A stretch of DNA of 64,000 nt, taken from the NCBI GenBank assembly GCA_021234155.1, contig JAJEKV010000016.1:498001-562000 (forward strand), written 5' to 3'. The notes below the pieces were generated by a model. That model had not been told where the DNA came from. It did not search any database and saw nothing but the letters and a program-made list of their open reading frames with translations. Origin of the DNA: Isoetes taiwanensis (taxonomy: Eukaryota > Streptophyta > Lycopodiopsida > Isoetales > Isoetaceae). A program made the position numbers and the translations under genes. Shown one piece after another: positions 13,444-24,732 of this stretch (positions within the stretch are counted from its first letter, which is position 1; the number at the start of each line of letters is the position of its first letter).

Positions 13444-14775
13444 GTCCAACTGTATATGTTCATTCATCAGATAAAATCTTAGTCATTCTGATTGTTCTTC
13501 TATTGGATGCCTCCTAATTCTATTCATTTGCTTTGAGAATTTCTCGATCAATTTGCTCTTTGAAAGTGGCATGGAACTTTAATATTTAGTATTTATGGTT
13601 TACGTTATGCAGGTTGGTCCAGCTGAATTTTGCTATTCTTGCCCAATGCTCAGGGTGGTCCAATTGGATCATGCTTGGAGGATTCTTATACAAGGGTTAG
13701 TGGGCTTTTTCTATTAGAATTTTAAACTTGGTGATATGAATTTTATGTGCTTCTATTATTCAAATAGGAACAGGTAGCGGCGCCCTTTATTCTGTATGTG
13801 CAATACCTAGAATAGTTAGTTGATTACAATTATTATTGCTTAATGCTCTCTACACTGTGTATGCCTTTGTTGTTGCAGATTTAAAATGCTATATCAGAAT
13901 CATTGTAAAGGGAGCAGAAAATGACTTGTGACCTATTTAGACTTAGATGTGACGAGCGAAAGATAGCAATTCACTCCAAGTTTGTGAGGCAAGGTGCAAG
14001 CTTTTAATACTGTGAGCAGGGCATTAGCATAGATGTAGGCCTATCATTTATAGCTGATGTACGTAAAGGCAGTGGCATTCTATATGTTGAAGGCAAGGGA
14101 TGCCATATTCTAACACAATAGGTACATGTAAGTTCAATGTCCAACTGTGCATGTTCATTCAGCACATGTTCGTTCAACAGAAAAATTTTTGGTCATTGTG
14201 ATCTTCTATTGGATGCTTCCTGATCAATTTTCTCTTTGAAAGTGGCATGGAACTCTAATAAGTAGCATTTATAGTTTACGTTATGCAGGCTGGTCCAGCT
14301 GAATTCTGCGTGGATGGAATATTCTTGCCCAAGGCTCAGGTTGGTCCAGTTGGATCATGCTTGGAGGGAACATTCTTATGCGAGGGTCAGAGTTCTTTTT
14401 CTATTCGAATTTTGAACTTGGTGTTTTGAATTTTTTGTAATGCTACAATTCAAATAGAATTAGGAGGAGGTATCCTTTTACTCTGTATCCGCAATGCCTA
14501 CAATAGTTAATTGATTGCAATTAGTATTGCTTAAGCTCTCTATACTATGTATATGTTTGTGTTGTTGCAAATTTAAAATGGCATACCATAATCATTGTAA
14601 AGAGAGAAAAAATGACCCATGACTATGTAGACTTAGATGTGACGAGAAAGATAGCTTTTCATACTGTGAGCAGGGCTAGATCCATCATTTATAGCTAATA
14701 TGCTTAAAGGCAATGGCACTCAATATGTTGAAGGCAAGGGATGCCATACAATAGGTTGTAAGTTCATTTGCATCT
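13444..14775 (+). repeat. Tandem duplication, two units of about 0.7 kb
   Basis: Unit 1 begins GTCCAACTGTATATGTTCATTC at 13444 and unit 2 repeats GTCCAACTGTGCATGTTCATTC at about 14139. Both contain, in the same order: TTTACGTTATGCAGGYTGGTCCAGC, GGATCATGCTTGGAGG, TAGACTTAGATGTGACGAG and GTTGAAGGCAAGGGATGCCATA. They differ by small insertions and deletions. Each holds an exon-like segment after a TTATGCAG acceptor that reads GPAEFCVDGIFLPKAQ in unit 2 and a shortened form in unit 1. I do not recognise that peptide. Confidence 0.75.
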
Positions 14776-16539
14776 TGAACATACTGTCATATTTGCCTCT
14801 CGGTTATTTGATTGTAGTACTTATAGTATTGGATGCAAGCTGTTGCCTTGGGCGTGGGGAATGGACGGTGTTTCTGTTTTACTAAAAGAAGGGAGCATTC
14901 TTTATAGACACTTCATGTTGCGTTTTACGTTATTGCATGTGGGTTATTGCATGTGGGTTTGTCGACCTGAATTGCTTTTGATTATCATGTTGACTTTTAA
15001 GTTATTACATGTGTGCTTTGTCGATTTGAATTGCTTTTGATTATCAGCACAGAATGTTGATCATTTGTCCTGAAATGTTAGTCCTACTATGAAATATGTC
15101 CCGTAGATTTTAGATTAATAAACTGGAATTTACTCTATGGACGAGTTGTTCCAACATCATCCTGCTCTTCTTCATTTGGGTTGTTTCCTTCGGGAACTCT
15201 TGCATGACACAAGAGATAAAGAAGTATAATTGCTGACAACTTTTGTGACATATTATGGCATGTTTGTCCCATAGCCTACGGGCTTTTAGTTGGACGTTAA
15301 TAAACTTTATTTATTTATTTATTAATAAACTTTGATGGATTCCAAAAACTTCTTTTTCCTTGATTTAGTTGAGCCTGCATTACTTTGTTGTAGATGTATA
15401 TAGTGCTTGCATGAAAGGAATAATTAAGTAAAATAATCTTTAAGGGAATTTAGAAAATGGCAGCCTATTTCGATTAGCTACAATGCCCAAGGTAAAACAT
15501 TGTTGCCTCAATCCTAAATATAGGTGATTGTCTTCAATTTTGTACATTTCTTAGGGAATCTAAAGGAGTATTGAAGGAACCTAATGGAATTTTATTAGAT
15601 GTTAGTGGAATATGCCCAATATGTAAAATCATGCATCATCAATATGGACATTTCCTTAGGGCATTTCTAGACAATGGGTTGTCACCACTTTTTTCGTGGT
15701 CTTAGTGTCGTAGAACTTTACCTTCAGATGGTTATAGGCAACCTTCACGGAGTCTTAAGAATATATTCAACCACTCTACGGATCACCTTTTCTCTTTCAG
15801 GCTCCTAGCAATGATGAATCTCAAATTAAGTGCTTTCACCTTTTTACTATCGACTATCAAGGGAGAAGCACATGGCCAAAAAAGTTATTTGGCATTATTG
15901 TCATCAAATTGTCAAATTATTCTATACGTTTACATTTGTTGGGGATCCTTATATTCCAATTAAATAAATTGGCTCCAATTGAGATGATTGAAAATATAAC
16001 AATTTCGTGGATTGTTTAACAAATAAATTTGTTAGAGGAGACTTTATCTTTTAAGATGTTCATGACTTCAAGATTGTTAGCTCAGAAATGACTTCAGACA
16101 AGTAAAGAGCCCGCATTTAATTTTAAAGGAACATATTTTAGATGGGCTATGACCTCTCACAGTAGTTATGGGGGTACTTAGGAAGCGGAGGCCTTGAAGG
16201 GGCCATATCTATACGCTACAGTAATGCGATACATGGAATTTAGATTGTTCATGATGTGTTTTAGAATACAAAAATATTGGACATGGTAAATATGCTTGGA
16301 GAAGAAAAATTATTTTTTACAATATGCATGAGATGAGAGTCTTATTTGTCTAGGCATATATCACATGAGGAAAACAACGACAATTTGAATAGCAGATACC
16401 TAGAGGAATATTAATGCATATACTAGGAGCTCCATTATTTTGCTGCAGCATCTATATTCTCTAAGGTTTTTTAGACATAGTAAAGTAATAAACGAACAAA
16501 CACTTCTATTACATATATATATTAACAATTAGAGTAAAT
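14776..16539. other. AT-rich DNA, nothing recognised
   Basis: No conserved coding frame, RNA gene or terminal repeat was recognised. A short TTTA simple repeat lies near 15307-15325. Confidence 0.3.
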
Positions 16540-17200
16540 TTCTTAAATTGGACATCACTAAGGCTTTTGACACAGTTGGCTGGAAGTTTCTTCTTAAATG
16601 CTGCCATAAGATGGGCTTCTCTCAAGAGGTGACAAGTATCTTCCTTGCTGATTTTAAGAATTCTAGATCATCTATCTTGATTAATGGGGAGTGCAGCCCC
16701 TTTTTTGAGATCAAAAGACGTGTGAAGCAAGGTTGTCCTCTAGCCCCCTTTCTTTTTCTCATTATTATGGAAGCACTAAATAGTGCTTTTAAGAGAGCTA
16801 ACCAAGAGAACAGAATCACGGGGCTAAAACTTCCAGGCAATCAAGATTTTCTCAATGCTCACTTTGCAGATGACACATTCTTATTCATCAACATGGAGGA
16901 GATATCGATCACCAACACTCAAGATCTATTTCATGACTTTGGCAACTCCTCTGGATGTAGGATTAATCCTCTCAAATTCAAGCTGATTGCAAGAAATCAG
17001 GTATTAGGACAGCATACTGCTCAATCTCTAGGCTGTGAGTATCTCTCTCCCACTACCAAATCCAAGATTTTGTGTATTCCTTTTGCTCTAAAAACTAATG
17101 CTAATGAGCTATGGAATGATTTAATTGATAAATTTAACAGAAAAAACCACGATTCCATTATTTTGAAATTATTCCATCATTTTGAAATTTACAAATAGTG
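16540..17200 (+). pseudogene. LINE reverse-transcriptase fragment, copy 1
   Basis: An open frame of about 216 codons covers the central non-LTR reverse transcriptase. It reads LDITKAFDTVGWKFLL (motif A with catalytic Asp), ILINGECSPFF then VKQGCPLAPFLF (motif B region), and FADDT (the catalytic Y/F-A-D-D box). A canonical G before VKQG is R in this copy but G in the duplicate at 24079. Endonuclease and C-terminal regions are absent, so it is a fragment. It opens a 2.3-kb segment repeated at 24071-26387. Confidence 0.85.
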
Positions 17201-17405
17201 ACAACCCCAATTTCAATAACGTGGAATTGCATGTAAATACTTTTTATTATCAGCCTTAATTCTAACAGGTCTCAAATTATAAGTTAACACTTATCACAAG
17301 CCAGTATTCCACATTCAAGTAGATGTAACTCAAGTAGATAATCACAAGCCAGTATTTCACATTCAAGTAGAGTAAGATACTCATATACTGAAAGTAAGAT
17401 TACAA

Positions 17406-18880
17406 CTAGAAATGGAACCCAACATTGCTGGATATAGCTAAGAACTGTAAATGATACACTCTGGAGAAAATTGTTAAATTAATTTACGTCTTAAAATCAC
17501 ATAATTAAGAGGATTTGGCCACATTTTCACTTTGCTTCCTTATTTGTTTTTCCTTTTCTTTTCCATGATTTTATTTTTTTATTTTCCCCTTTCCCCTTTT
17601 CCACCATTTACCTTTTTTCTTTTTCCACTATTCTATTGCCACCATCTTCCTTTTCCTTTTTTTTTTTCCCTTTCAATGTTTTTATTTTTTTAATTTCACA
17701 TTCTCTTTTCTCTCGTTTTTGTATGCCCTTTCCCTTTTCCTCTTCCACCATTTCTCCACCCTTTTTTCCTTTTTTTCTTCCTTTTCTATTTTTCTATTCC
17801 GTGATTTCCCCTTTTTCCTTTTCTATTTCTCTCTTCCTTTTTGTTCGCCTCCCATTCCTATTTTACCCTTATTTTTCTCTCATTCCCTTTATTCCCCTCC
17901 TCGTTTCCCTTCCCCTTTTCATTTTCTCTCCTCCCCTCCCCTTCACTTCGCTTCCTTTTCCCTTTCCCCTTCCCCTTTCATTTTCCGATGACCTTTTTCC
18001 CCTTCCCCTTTCCTCCTTCCACTTTTTCCCGTACCATTTTTTCTTTCCATTTTCCCCTCTTCCTCTCCTTTTTCCTTTTTCCTTTTCCCTTTCCCTTTCC
18101 CTTTCCCTTTTCCCATATCCCTTTTCCCCCATCTTTTTTTCTTCTCCTTTTTTCCAGTGCCCTTTTTTCCCTTCCCTTTATTTTTGTGCTTTTTTTTTTC
18201 TTCCCTTTTCCCCTCCTATGTTCTTTTCCCTTTCCTTTTTTCCGTACCTTCTCTTTTCTCCTTTCCTCGCACTTTCCCTCTTCTCTTTTTTGCCTTCTCT
18301 TTTCCCCCATTTCCTCTTCCAGTTTTCTCTATGCCTCTTTTTCTTCCCTTCCACGCTTTCCCCGCCCTTTTTCTTTTCCCTTTCACTTTCCTGTTTTCTC
18401 TTCCCTTTTTTCGTGTCCTTTTTTCCTTCCTTTTTTCTCCTTTCCCCACCATTTTCCTCTTCCCCTTTTTCAGTGTCACTTTTTGCTCCCCCGTCCTCCC
18501 CCTTTTCTTTTTCCCATATCCCTTTTTCCCCATCTTTTTTTCTTCTCCTTTTTTTCCAGTGCCCTTTTTTCCTTACCTTTATTTTTGTGCCTTTTTTACT
18601 TCCATTTCCCCCTCCTTTGTTCTTTTCCCTTTCTTTTTTTTTTTCGTATCTTCCCTTTTTCCCTTTCCTTGCATTTTCCCTCTTCCTTTTTTTTCCCTTC
18701 TCTTTTTTTTCCATTCCCTCTTCTAGTTTTCTTTATGCCCTTTTTCCTTCCCTTTCTCGATTCCCCCTACCTTTTTCTTTTCATTTCGCTTTCCCTTCTC
18801 CCCTCCCTTTTTCTCTTCTCCTTTTTCCCTTCCTTTTTTCCCCTTTCCCACCATTTTCTCCCAGTGTCCCTTTTCACTCC
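17406..18880 (-). mobile_element. Helitron, truncated, purine-rich body
   Basis: The 3' terminus is intact on the minus strand: CTAG at the end (plus-strand 17406-17409), preceded by a diverged hairpin (plus strand ACCCAACATTGCTGGA). The body is almost wholly variants of CCCTTTTCC on the plus strand, that is GGAAAAGGG on the element strand. The 5' TC end is missing because the copy breaks at 18880. Long open frames across this tract (Ser/Phe/Pro- or Lys/Glu/Gly-rich) are composition artefacts. Confidence 0.75.
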
Positions 18881-18929
18881 CTGGTTTGTACAATCTGCTC
18901 TGGATTTCTTGAAATTCTTCCTCTGGAAT

Positions 18930-19819
18930 GATTGGTTCCTGTTGACGATACATCTCCCTTATCTGTTCGTAGGCAGCTATACCTGACATTGTCTTCCCGG
19001 CGTAAGAGTGTCGCTCCGCTAGCTCCCTTGGGATTTCCTCATAGGAGTAGTCGATGAAGTCACTTGCTGCTCCTTTGCCATCAAGCCTAGGAGCTTGTCG
19101 ATTCCAAGCCCTTCTTCTTGGCAGTACGGAAGATTGAGGATGTCATTTGCCAAGATATACTCCTCTCCATCGATGACTATTGGCGATAGGGCTGTGATGC
19201 CGATTGGTGGTTCATAGGCCCGCCTGATTTCGTCATCGTGCCATGCTATTCGCCTCTCCATCCTTGTCGCCTCTCTGCTTTCCCAACCTGGGTTTTCTTC
19301 CCCTAGCTGCTCGTAATCTTGCTCAATTTTGTAGTGCCGGTGCCCCTGATGTTATGCCACCATATACGTACTCTGCTGACTCGATCTCATGGATCTGGCT
19401 TTGCTCCCTTCGTGTGTCGAGTGGTGCTAGGTCCAAAAGCTGAATCGAAACCTCTCCCACCCTATTGGTGACTTATCTTTGCATGAATAGGCGAGGGTCG
19501 CATGTCTTTGAGAGGTATCTATGCCTATGGGCTCTACAGGTCATATAGTCAGGCATGCCTCTTGTCCTATCCATCCTCCCTCTAAGGCTTGGTTAAGCGA
19601 ATCTAGGGATACCCATTTCCCTTCCCTAGGCGGCAAGCTAACTTCCCAGGGTAGGATCTGCTGATCATATTGGCAGATGATGTTAGTATAGAAGGGTGTC
19701 CTGGTCAAGGTTGTGTGGAGGTCAAAGAGGTGGTCGAACACATGGAAGGCCTGTTCAGCAGGAGAAACATGGATATGGTTGGCAGCATCATACCATCGGA
19801 CAAAGCTACTGGGCGCCAT
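18930..19819 (-). pseudogene. Decayed gene of unknown function (family also in E2)
   Basis: Minus-strand coding blocks in several frames. The first, from 19819, reads FVRWYDAAN near its start and REGKWVSLDSLNQALEGG near its end. A second from about 19261 contains SPIVIDGEEYILANDIL. A third from about 18989 contains YEQIREMYRQQEPIIPEE. The middle block resembles the PLIIGGKDYLLLHDIS block of the E2 gene at 37133-38569, so they look like one family. The first block vaguely recalls plant 'putative transposon protein' domains, which I cannot confirm. Frameshifts or introns separate the blocks. It lies directly beside the Helitron break at 18880. Confidence 0.5.
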
Positions 19820-20029
19820 TGAGCAGAGGTAGGTGTAAAAAATGGTTCAGAAGGATTGATGGAAGCTTGGAAAATCGCCTAAGATGACAAGAGCAGTTTT
19901 GGTGAAGGGGAAATGGCAAATGAGGCCCCTTTTTATAGACTAGGGTTGCCTCGGTTTCCGTGCACAAGGGTTCTTGATGGAACATACCTTTGTTCTAAGG
20001 CTATGGATGTCCAAATGAGCTACCATGAA

Positions 20030-20345
20030 GTGCAAATCTAAGTAAAACAAGGCAAGAAACACTACATGGCAGTTTGTTGGATCAAATTTGGGAACGTAGC
20101 CAAAGGGGCTACTGCTGGATTGCATCTCCCCAGTCCCGATGAGGCAAGAGGAGAGTCTCCTTTCCGCCAGAGGCATGCATGCCCATCACAAGCGGCTAGA
20201 GGGCCACTGCTCGTATTTGACTTGAACCTCATTGAAGGTGACACATCACCCAAGAGGTGTCGAGCTCATGTCTTGCCCACACACAGTGGCAAACCATTAA
20301 GCCTAGCCAGCTTAGATCCCTGGTAGGCTTTACACACCAGAGGGA
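20030..20345 (-). repeat. Diverged LTR-related sequence
   Basis: On the minus strand it shares with the LTRs at 23274-24054 and 58044-58790 the order GGCTAGGCTTA, a GTGTGGGC block, CTCTAGCCGC, GGGGAGATGCAA and TAGTCCC-like words. It is much more diverged and shorter, so it belongs to a relative of that LTR family. It precedes the gene at 19819-18930 and may be that element's 5' LTR. Confidence 0.45.
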
Positions 20346-20953
20346 TCAATCAGTGATGGGACAAGTCCCACTTATTCCACCGGTCTAGCCCCGCCACCCA
20401 CAACCAGGCGGGCTCTTGTACACGGGCTGCATTAGTTGGGAATTAATGAGGTTATCTACGATCATCTGCTACTGAAGGTCTCAGGGTCTCTACCCCCCTT
20501 CCCACATACACAGAAGAGCATAGAATGGAACATCATCAACATCAAAGAACTGAAATACTGAATAAGATCTAATCTATCTTACCTAAACATACAAGGTTAG
20601 GTTCTTTCGTTGCGGTTGGTGATCTTAGGATCTACAAGGCTGATAGGACTGATCTAACATACTATCCTAACTCATTGCCGGGCTAAGAGGCGGCTTTGCA
20701 CAATAGAATCACAAGTTACCTGATCCTTGACTAGCTCCAGTTCCCCAGATCGCATCCATGCTTTCGATCTTGCTGAAGACATCTGCCCTTGATGAATCTA
20801 ATGTGCAAAGGCGACTCAACGGCGCCTGTCAATGCGAAATGGCAGTTTGCCTTGGCCGGAATGGCTCAGGGAAGCCCAAAATGCGAAAGGGGAAAGGTTT
20901 AGGGTTTCCCTTTTGGTTCCTAATCCTGGTCAAAATGGGGCAACTCGGGTCAG

Positions 20954-21370
20954 TTCGCGCGAATTGGCTCTGCGTTGCGAACGCAGGGTGATTTGCAATT
21001 TGGGAGATGATTAGACATTTCTAGGGGTTATAAGATGCTAACATACCTATTTGGATCAATTCTAATCTAGCTAGCAACTTGTTTCAAGCAAAATGGACAT
21101 CTAAAAGTGCCAATTTGAGATAACCGGGTCAGTTCGCGCGAATTGGCCCTGCGTCGCGAACGCAGGCGCATTTGGCGCGGATTGAACCGGTTTGACCAGA
21201 ACTTGCCATTTTTAGATGATCTTTGCTGAAATTAACTTCTAAACTGGGTTCCTAGACAAATTCTAAGCAATTTACTATCTTTTAGCGCAATTTTTGAATC
21301 ACTTTTGCCCCAGATCGTGATACCGGGTCGATTTAGCGAATTGGCCTGGCGTCGCTTAACCTTGGCGCAT
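20954..21370 (-). repeat. Three copies of a GC palindrome motif (E1 type)
   Basis: TTCGCGCGAA (a perfect palindrome) followed six bases later by the hairpin CTGCGTTGCGAACGCAG occurs at 20954-20986. It recurs at 21133-21165 with CTGCGTCGCGAACGCAG, and in degenerate form near 21318-21370. Spacing is about 180-190 bp. Only a core of about 50 bp is conserved. The copies lie 3' of the H3 gene that ends at 21589. Surrounding sequence 20346-21588 shows no other coding content. Confidence 0.75.
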
Positions 21371-21588
21371 TCGGTATTGGATTGACCGGTTTGGCCGATT
21401 TGAGCCAAAGTTGATTTCTCTGTGCTGGAACTTTTCCAAAGCATTACAAAAAATTCTACTACAGTCTAACTTACTTAATTACATTTTCATACTATAATAC
21501 AATCAAGTTACAGAGAAAAAGGAACTTATATATATAACAAAAAGTCAATTACACTAAGAATTTTAACTAATTACAAAACTTGAGGCCG

Positions 21589-22719
21589 TTAGGGTCTCTC
21601 TTTGCGGATTCTCTGTGCCAAATGCAGGTCCTTCGGCATGAGGGTTACCCACTTGGCGTGGATAGCGCAGAGATTCCCTTCTTCGAAGAGCTGGATCAGC
21701 TCCGCCTCTGCTGCCTCCTGCAGGGCCCGGGTGGTTAGGGGTGTGACCCTATAATCCGTCCGGAACTCCTGCATCACTTCACGAAGAAGCCGTTCGAACG
21801 GCGCCTTCCTTATTAGGAGATTAATGCACTGTTGAAAGTGCCTAATCTCCCTAAATACCCGAGCATGCCTCGAATTAGGTCCATGATGGACCTTCTTCGG
21901 CGGGTCTGGTCGGGGTGGAGGCGGCTTGGGCTGGTTCTTCGACCACCCTCCCTTCACGTACTTCTGTACGTTCTGCTTGCAGTACCAATCATTGTACCTC
22001 GTCCAGCGACGGAGGTACTCCTGGTACACCTTCATGCGATGCTTGAATTCACGATCCTGCCGGAGGGTGAATTCACGCTCGCCCACCTTTTGCTTCTTTA
22101 CTACCTTAGGTGGCTTGGGCCACTTAGGGTAGGGTGGGCGTGCGTTGGGGTCCAAAGGTTCCCCAGCGTCTTGCACGGCTTCCTCATCGTCATCTTCCTC
22201 CTCTTCGTCTTCCCCAGCTCCTTCCTCCTCCTCCTCGTGTGGGCGAGGTTCTTCAATGCGGATCGTCCCCCTTGGACTATCCCTCCGCGCCCGCTTCCTC
22301 CGCCTTTTTTCTTCTTCCTCCCGCTCCCTCTTCTTTTGAGCGGCCTTCTCTTCTTCCCACTCAGTCACTTTCTCCTTCCCCTTCTTCTTGCTTGAAGAAG
22401 GGGCCGACTGCTGCTGGGGCTGCTGCTGCTGGGTCTGCTGCTGCTGCTGCTCTTGATCCTGCTGCTGCTCTTCCCGGTGCTCCTCTTGGTCTCCCTCCTG
22501 TCCGGAGAGAGTGCCGACGTGGATGGTCTCGTCGGTCTGCTATGTCTCTACTCTGGGGCTCCTCCTGCGATGCATGGAAAGTTTCGTCCATTGAGCTGGA
22601 CAATTCTTCGTTGGTCGGAGGTGCTCGGGGATCTGCTTCCCATGGCCTCCAGCTGCTGCTGCCATCGAGGGGGAGCGCCTTGGGCCAACTATTCTCATGG
22701 TGCATTTGGTCCTTGCCAT
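21589..22719 (-). CDS. Histone H3 variant with long tail insert, encoded by LTR element (copy A)
   Basis: One continuous frame of 377 codons from ATG at 22719 to TAA at 21589, with a single in-frame TAG at 22542-22540 (codon 60). Copy B at 62611 has CAG at that codon. It begins MARTKCTMR, matching the H3 tail start ARTKQTAR. A Gln-rich segment, a Lys/Arg/Glu coiled stretch, an acidic block and a Pro/Lys linker follow. From about residue 290 it is an H3 fold: REIRHFQ (alpha-N), [16 protein letters not shown] (alpha-1), [16 protein letters not shown] then NLCAIHAK (alpha-2), [19 protein letters not shown] (alpha-3). By eye about 60% of fold residues match plant H3. Loop 1 has canonical length, unlike many CENH3s. 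The usual Arg of HAKRVT is Trp. The gene follows an LTR and primer-binding site by about 0.55 kb, so it sits in the gag position. No reverse transcriptase is seen. Confidence 0.85.
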
Positions 22720-23259
22720 GTCTTACGGTTAGGGAAACTGATGAAGGTTGGCTGATCAAGAGAGAAAAGGTTGCAAGCAAGATTGGGGGGAAATGAGGTG
22801 GCAAGAAGATATTTAAAAAGGAAGATGCTCTAGGAAATATTCCTCTACCATTAATAGGTCTAATAATTAGCCCCCTTATTAATTACCCCAATATACCTAA
22901 TTATTAATATATACTTAATACTGTATTATACTAAAATTTCGATTTTTTTCCTAATGATTTGAAGTGTTAATTATGAATTTGCACCGTTTTTCACCCAGGT
23001 CTCGGATTGGCATGATTCTTCGACCCATTTTAGGTGAAATCCGACGCATAATTTCCACTCCAATTTTACTAGAATGTTAATTTGACTCATTCTTTTTCCC
23101 TCATCTAACAACTTAGCCTATTCTTACGAACCCACTACCTAGGAGAAAAATTTTCCTCCTATTTTCGACGTTTCATGGTGGGAATTTCCAATTCGCACCC
23201 TATTAGGCCTGTTAGACTACTTTTAGGGACAGTGCTAGTTCCTGGTCAACCAAGAACAT

Positions 23260-23272
23260 CGCTCTAATACCA
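23260..23272 (-). other. Primer-binding site of H3-bearing LTR element (copy A)
   Basis: The minus strand reads TGGTATTAGAGCG one base inside the LTR end, close to the TGGTATCAGAGC site complementary to initiator tRNA-Met. It defines the upstream block as the 5' LTR. Confidence 0.75.
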
Positions 23273-23273
23273 T

Positions 23274-24054
23274 TGTGATGCTCCCTACTAAATATACGGC
23301 TCCCAGCCGTACACTCCGTAGGAAATCCCCCATCCGGTCCTTCGACTGCACGGGCCCTCCGTCTATCCCGCACTCTGGGATCACCGTAGTGTGGGAAGGG
23401 GACACGAAGGTGTCTTGCGCGCCCTTCCCCTATGGGCTCCTATCACAGCGGAAGCATAAACATTGTCAGAACTAGCAATAACAATACATCATGCCTCGAA
23501 GGGTAGCTCATCCACATATCCAAAGATACATCAGAGATAAACATATGCCATAAAGCATGAGAGCTCCTGCCCATGGCTCCGACTCATAAGGAGGATGACT
23601 GACTGGCTAGGCCTCAAGATACAGCAGACCGAGTCATAACAATGGTGGGGCTGGCTATAGACAATGGCTAGGGTTGACCACTCCATCCGCCCCTCCTATG
23701 CATACTTTGCAGATGGGCTAGACCAAACTCTGGCATTACTCTAGCCTTCCGGATACGCAATCCCAGGGTATCACCCATCGGGACTACTCCAGGTTGCATC
23801 TCCCTGGTCCGTCGAGGCAGGAAGGGTTGCATCTCCCCTTCCCAGGGTCTAGAGGTTCCACGGGCGGCTAGAGAATCGTGACGACACACGATTCGTCCCC
23901 GACTTACCTTCCCAAACAAGAGCCAAGCCAACACTTGCAATTCTTGAGAGGCAGGGCGACACCATTGCCCCAGGAGGTGTCGGACCCATGCCCGGCCCAC
24001 ACGAAGTGACCGACCATAAGCCTAGCCCACTGCGGGATCCCCAGTAAAGAATCA
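23274..24054 (-). repeat. 5' LTR of the H3-bearing element (copy A)
   Basis: 781 bp on the minus strand, starting TGATTCTTTACTGGGG and ending GCATCACA before the primer-binding site. It is closely similar to 58044-58790. It includes a twice-repeated GGGAGATGCAACC word. TG...CA ends and the adjoining primer-binding site support the LTR call. No second full LTR copy for this element is visible in the window. Confidence 0.7.
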
Positions 24055-24070
24055 AAGCAAGATATTGCCC

Positions 24071-24732
24071 TTCTTAAATTGGACATCACTAAGGCTTTTG
24101 ACACAGTTGGCTGGAAGTTTCTTCTTAAATGCTGCCATAAGATGGGCTTCTCTCAAGAGGTGACAAGTATCTTCCTTGCTGATTTTAAGAATTCTAGATC
24201 ATCTATCTTGATTAATGGGGAGTGCAGCCCCTTTTTTGAGATCAAAAGAGGTGTGAAGCAAGGTTGTCCTCTAGCCCCCTTTCTTTTTCTCATTATTATG
24301 GAAGCACTAAATAGTGCTTTTAAGAGAGCTAACCAAGAGAACAGAATCACGGGGCTAAAACTTCCAGGCAATCAAGATTTTCTCAATGCTCACCTTGCAG
24401 ATGACACATTCTTATTCATCAACATGGAGGAGATATCGATCACCAACACTCAAGATCTATTTCATGACTTTGGCAACTCCTCTGGATGTAGGATTAATCC
24501 TCTCAAATTCAAATTTGATTGCAAGAAATGGGGTATTAGGACGAAAGATTTGCTCAATCTCTAATTTTGTGAGTATCTCTCTCCCACTACCAAATCCAAG
24601 ATTTTGTGTATTCCTTTTGCTCTAAGAACTAATGCTAATGAGCTATGGAATGATGTAATTGATAAATTTAACAGAAAAAACCACGATTCCATTATTTTGA
24701 AATTATTCCATCATTTTGAAATTTACAAATAG
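24071..24732 (+). pseudogene. LINE reverse-transcriptase fragment, copy 2
   Basis: Duplicate of 16540-17200 with the same motifs: LDITKAFDTVGW, a G before VKQGCPLAPFLF (canonical here), and A-D-D-T with L instead of F at the first position. A frameshift after about 24520 breaks the C-terminal part that is still open in the other copy. Confidence 0.85.

Larger units (their letters stand above)
16540..18880 (+). repeat. Direct duplication, left copy (pairs with 24071-26387)
   Basis: Nearly identical to 24071-26387 from TTCTTAAATTGGACATCACT through the LINE fragment, a 200-bp spacer, a Helitron 3' terminus and most of its pyrimidine-rich body, ending at CTTTTCACTCCCT. The left copy stops there, inside the Helitron, and abuts the LTR-type element that fills 18.9-24.05 kb. 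Confidence 0.85.
20346..24054 (-). mobile_element. LTR retroelement carrying histone H3 (E1, copy A)
   Basis: Order on the minus strand: LTR, primer-binding site, about 0.55 kb leader, H3 variant gene, then the palindrome-bearing region down to the diverged LTR-like block at about 20345. No gag zinc knuckle, protease, integrase or reverse transcriptase is recognised, so it would depend on another element. It is bracketed by the two copies of the 16540/24071 duplication. The 3' boundary is approximate. Confidence 0.6.

Noticed and set aside
17636-18986. Long Ser/Phe/Pro-rich frames (up to 431 codons), and matching Lys/Gly/Glu-rich minus-strand frames; also 25049-26764, 27773-29066 and 47372-49429 (up to 685 codons)
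   Set aside because: They run through degenerate CCCTTTT/GGGAAAA repeats inside Helitrons. Stops are rare because of base composition, and several frames are open at once on both strands.
21832-22796. Plus-strand frames (187, 220 and 100 codons) opposite the H3 gene, and the equivalent at 62447-63477
   Set aside because: They are shadows of the codon-biased H3 frame; the minus-strand (or plus in copy B) frame carries the recognisable fold.
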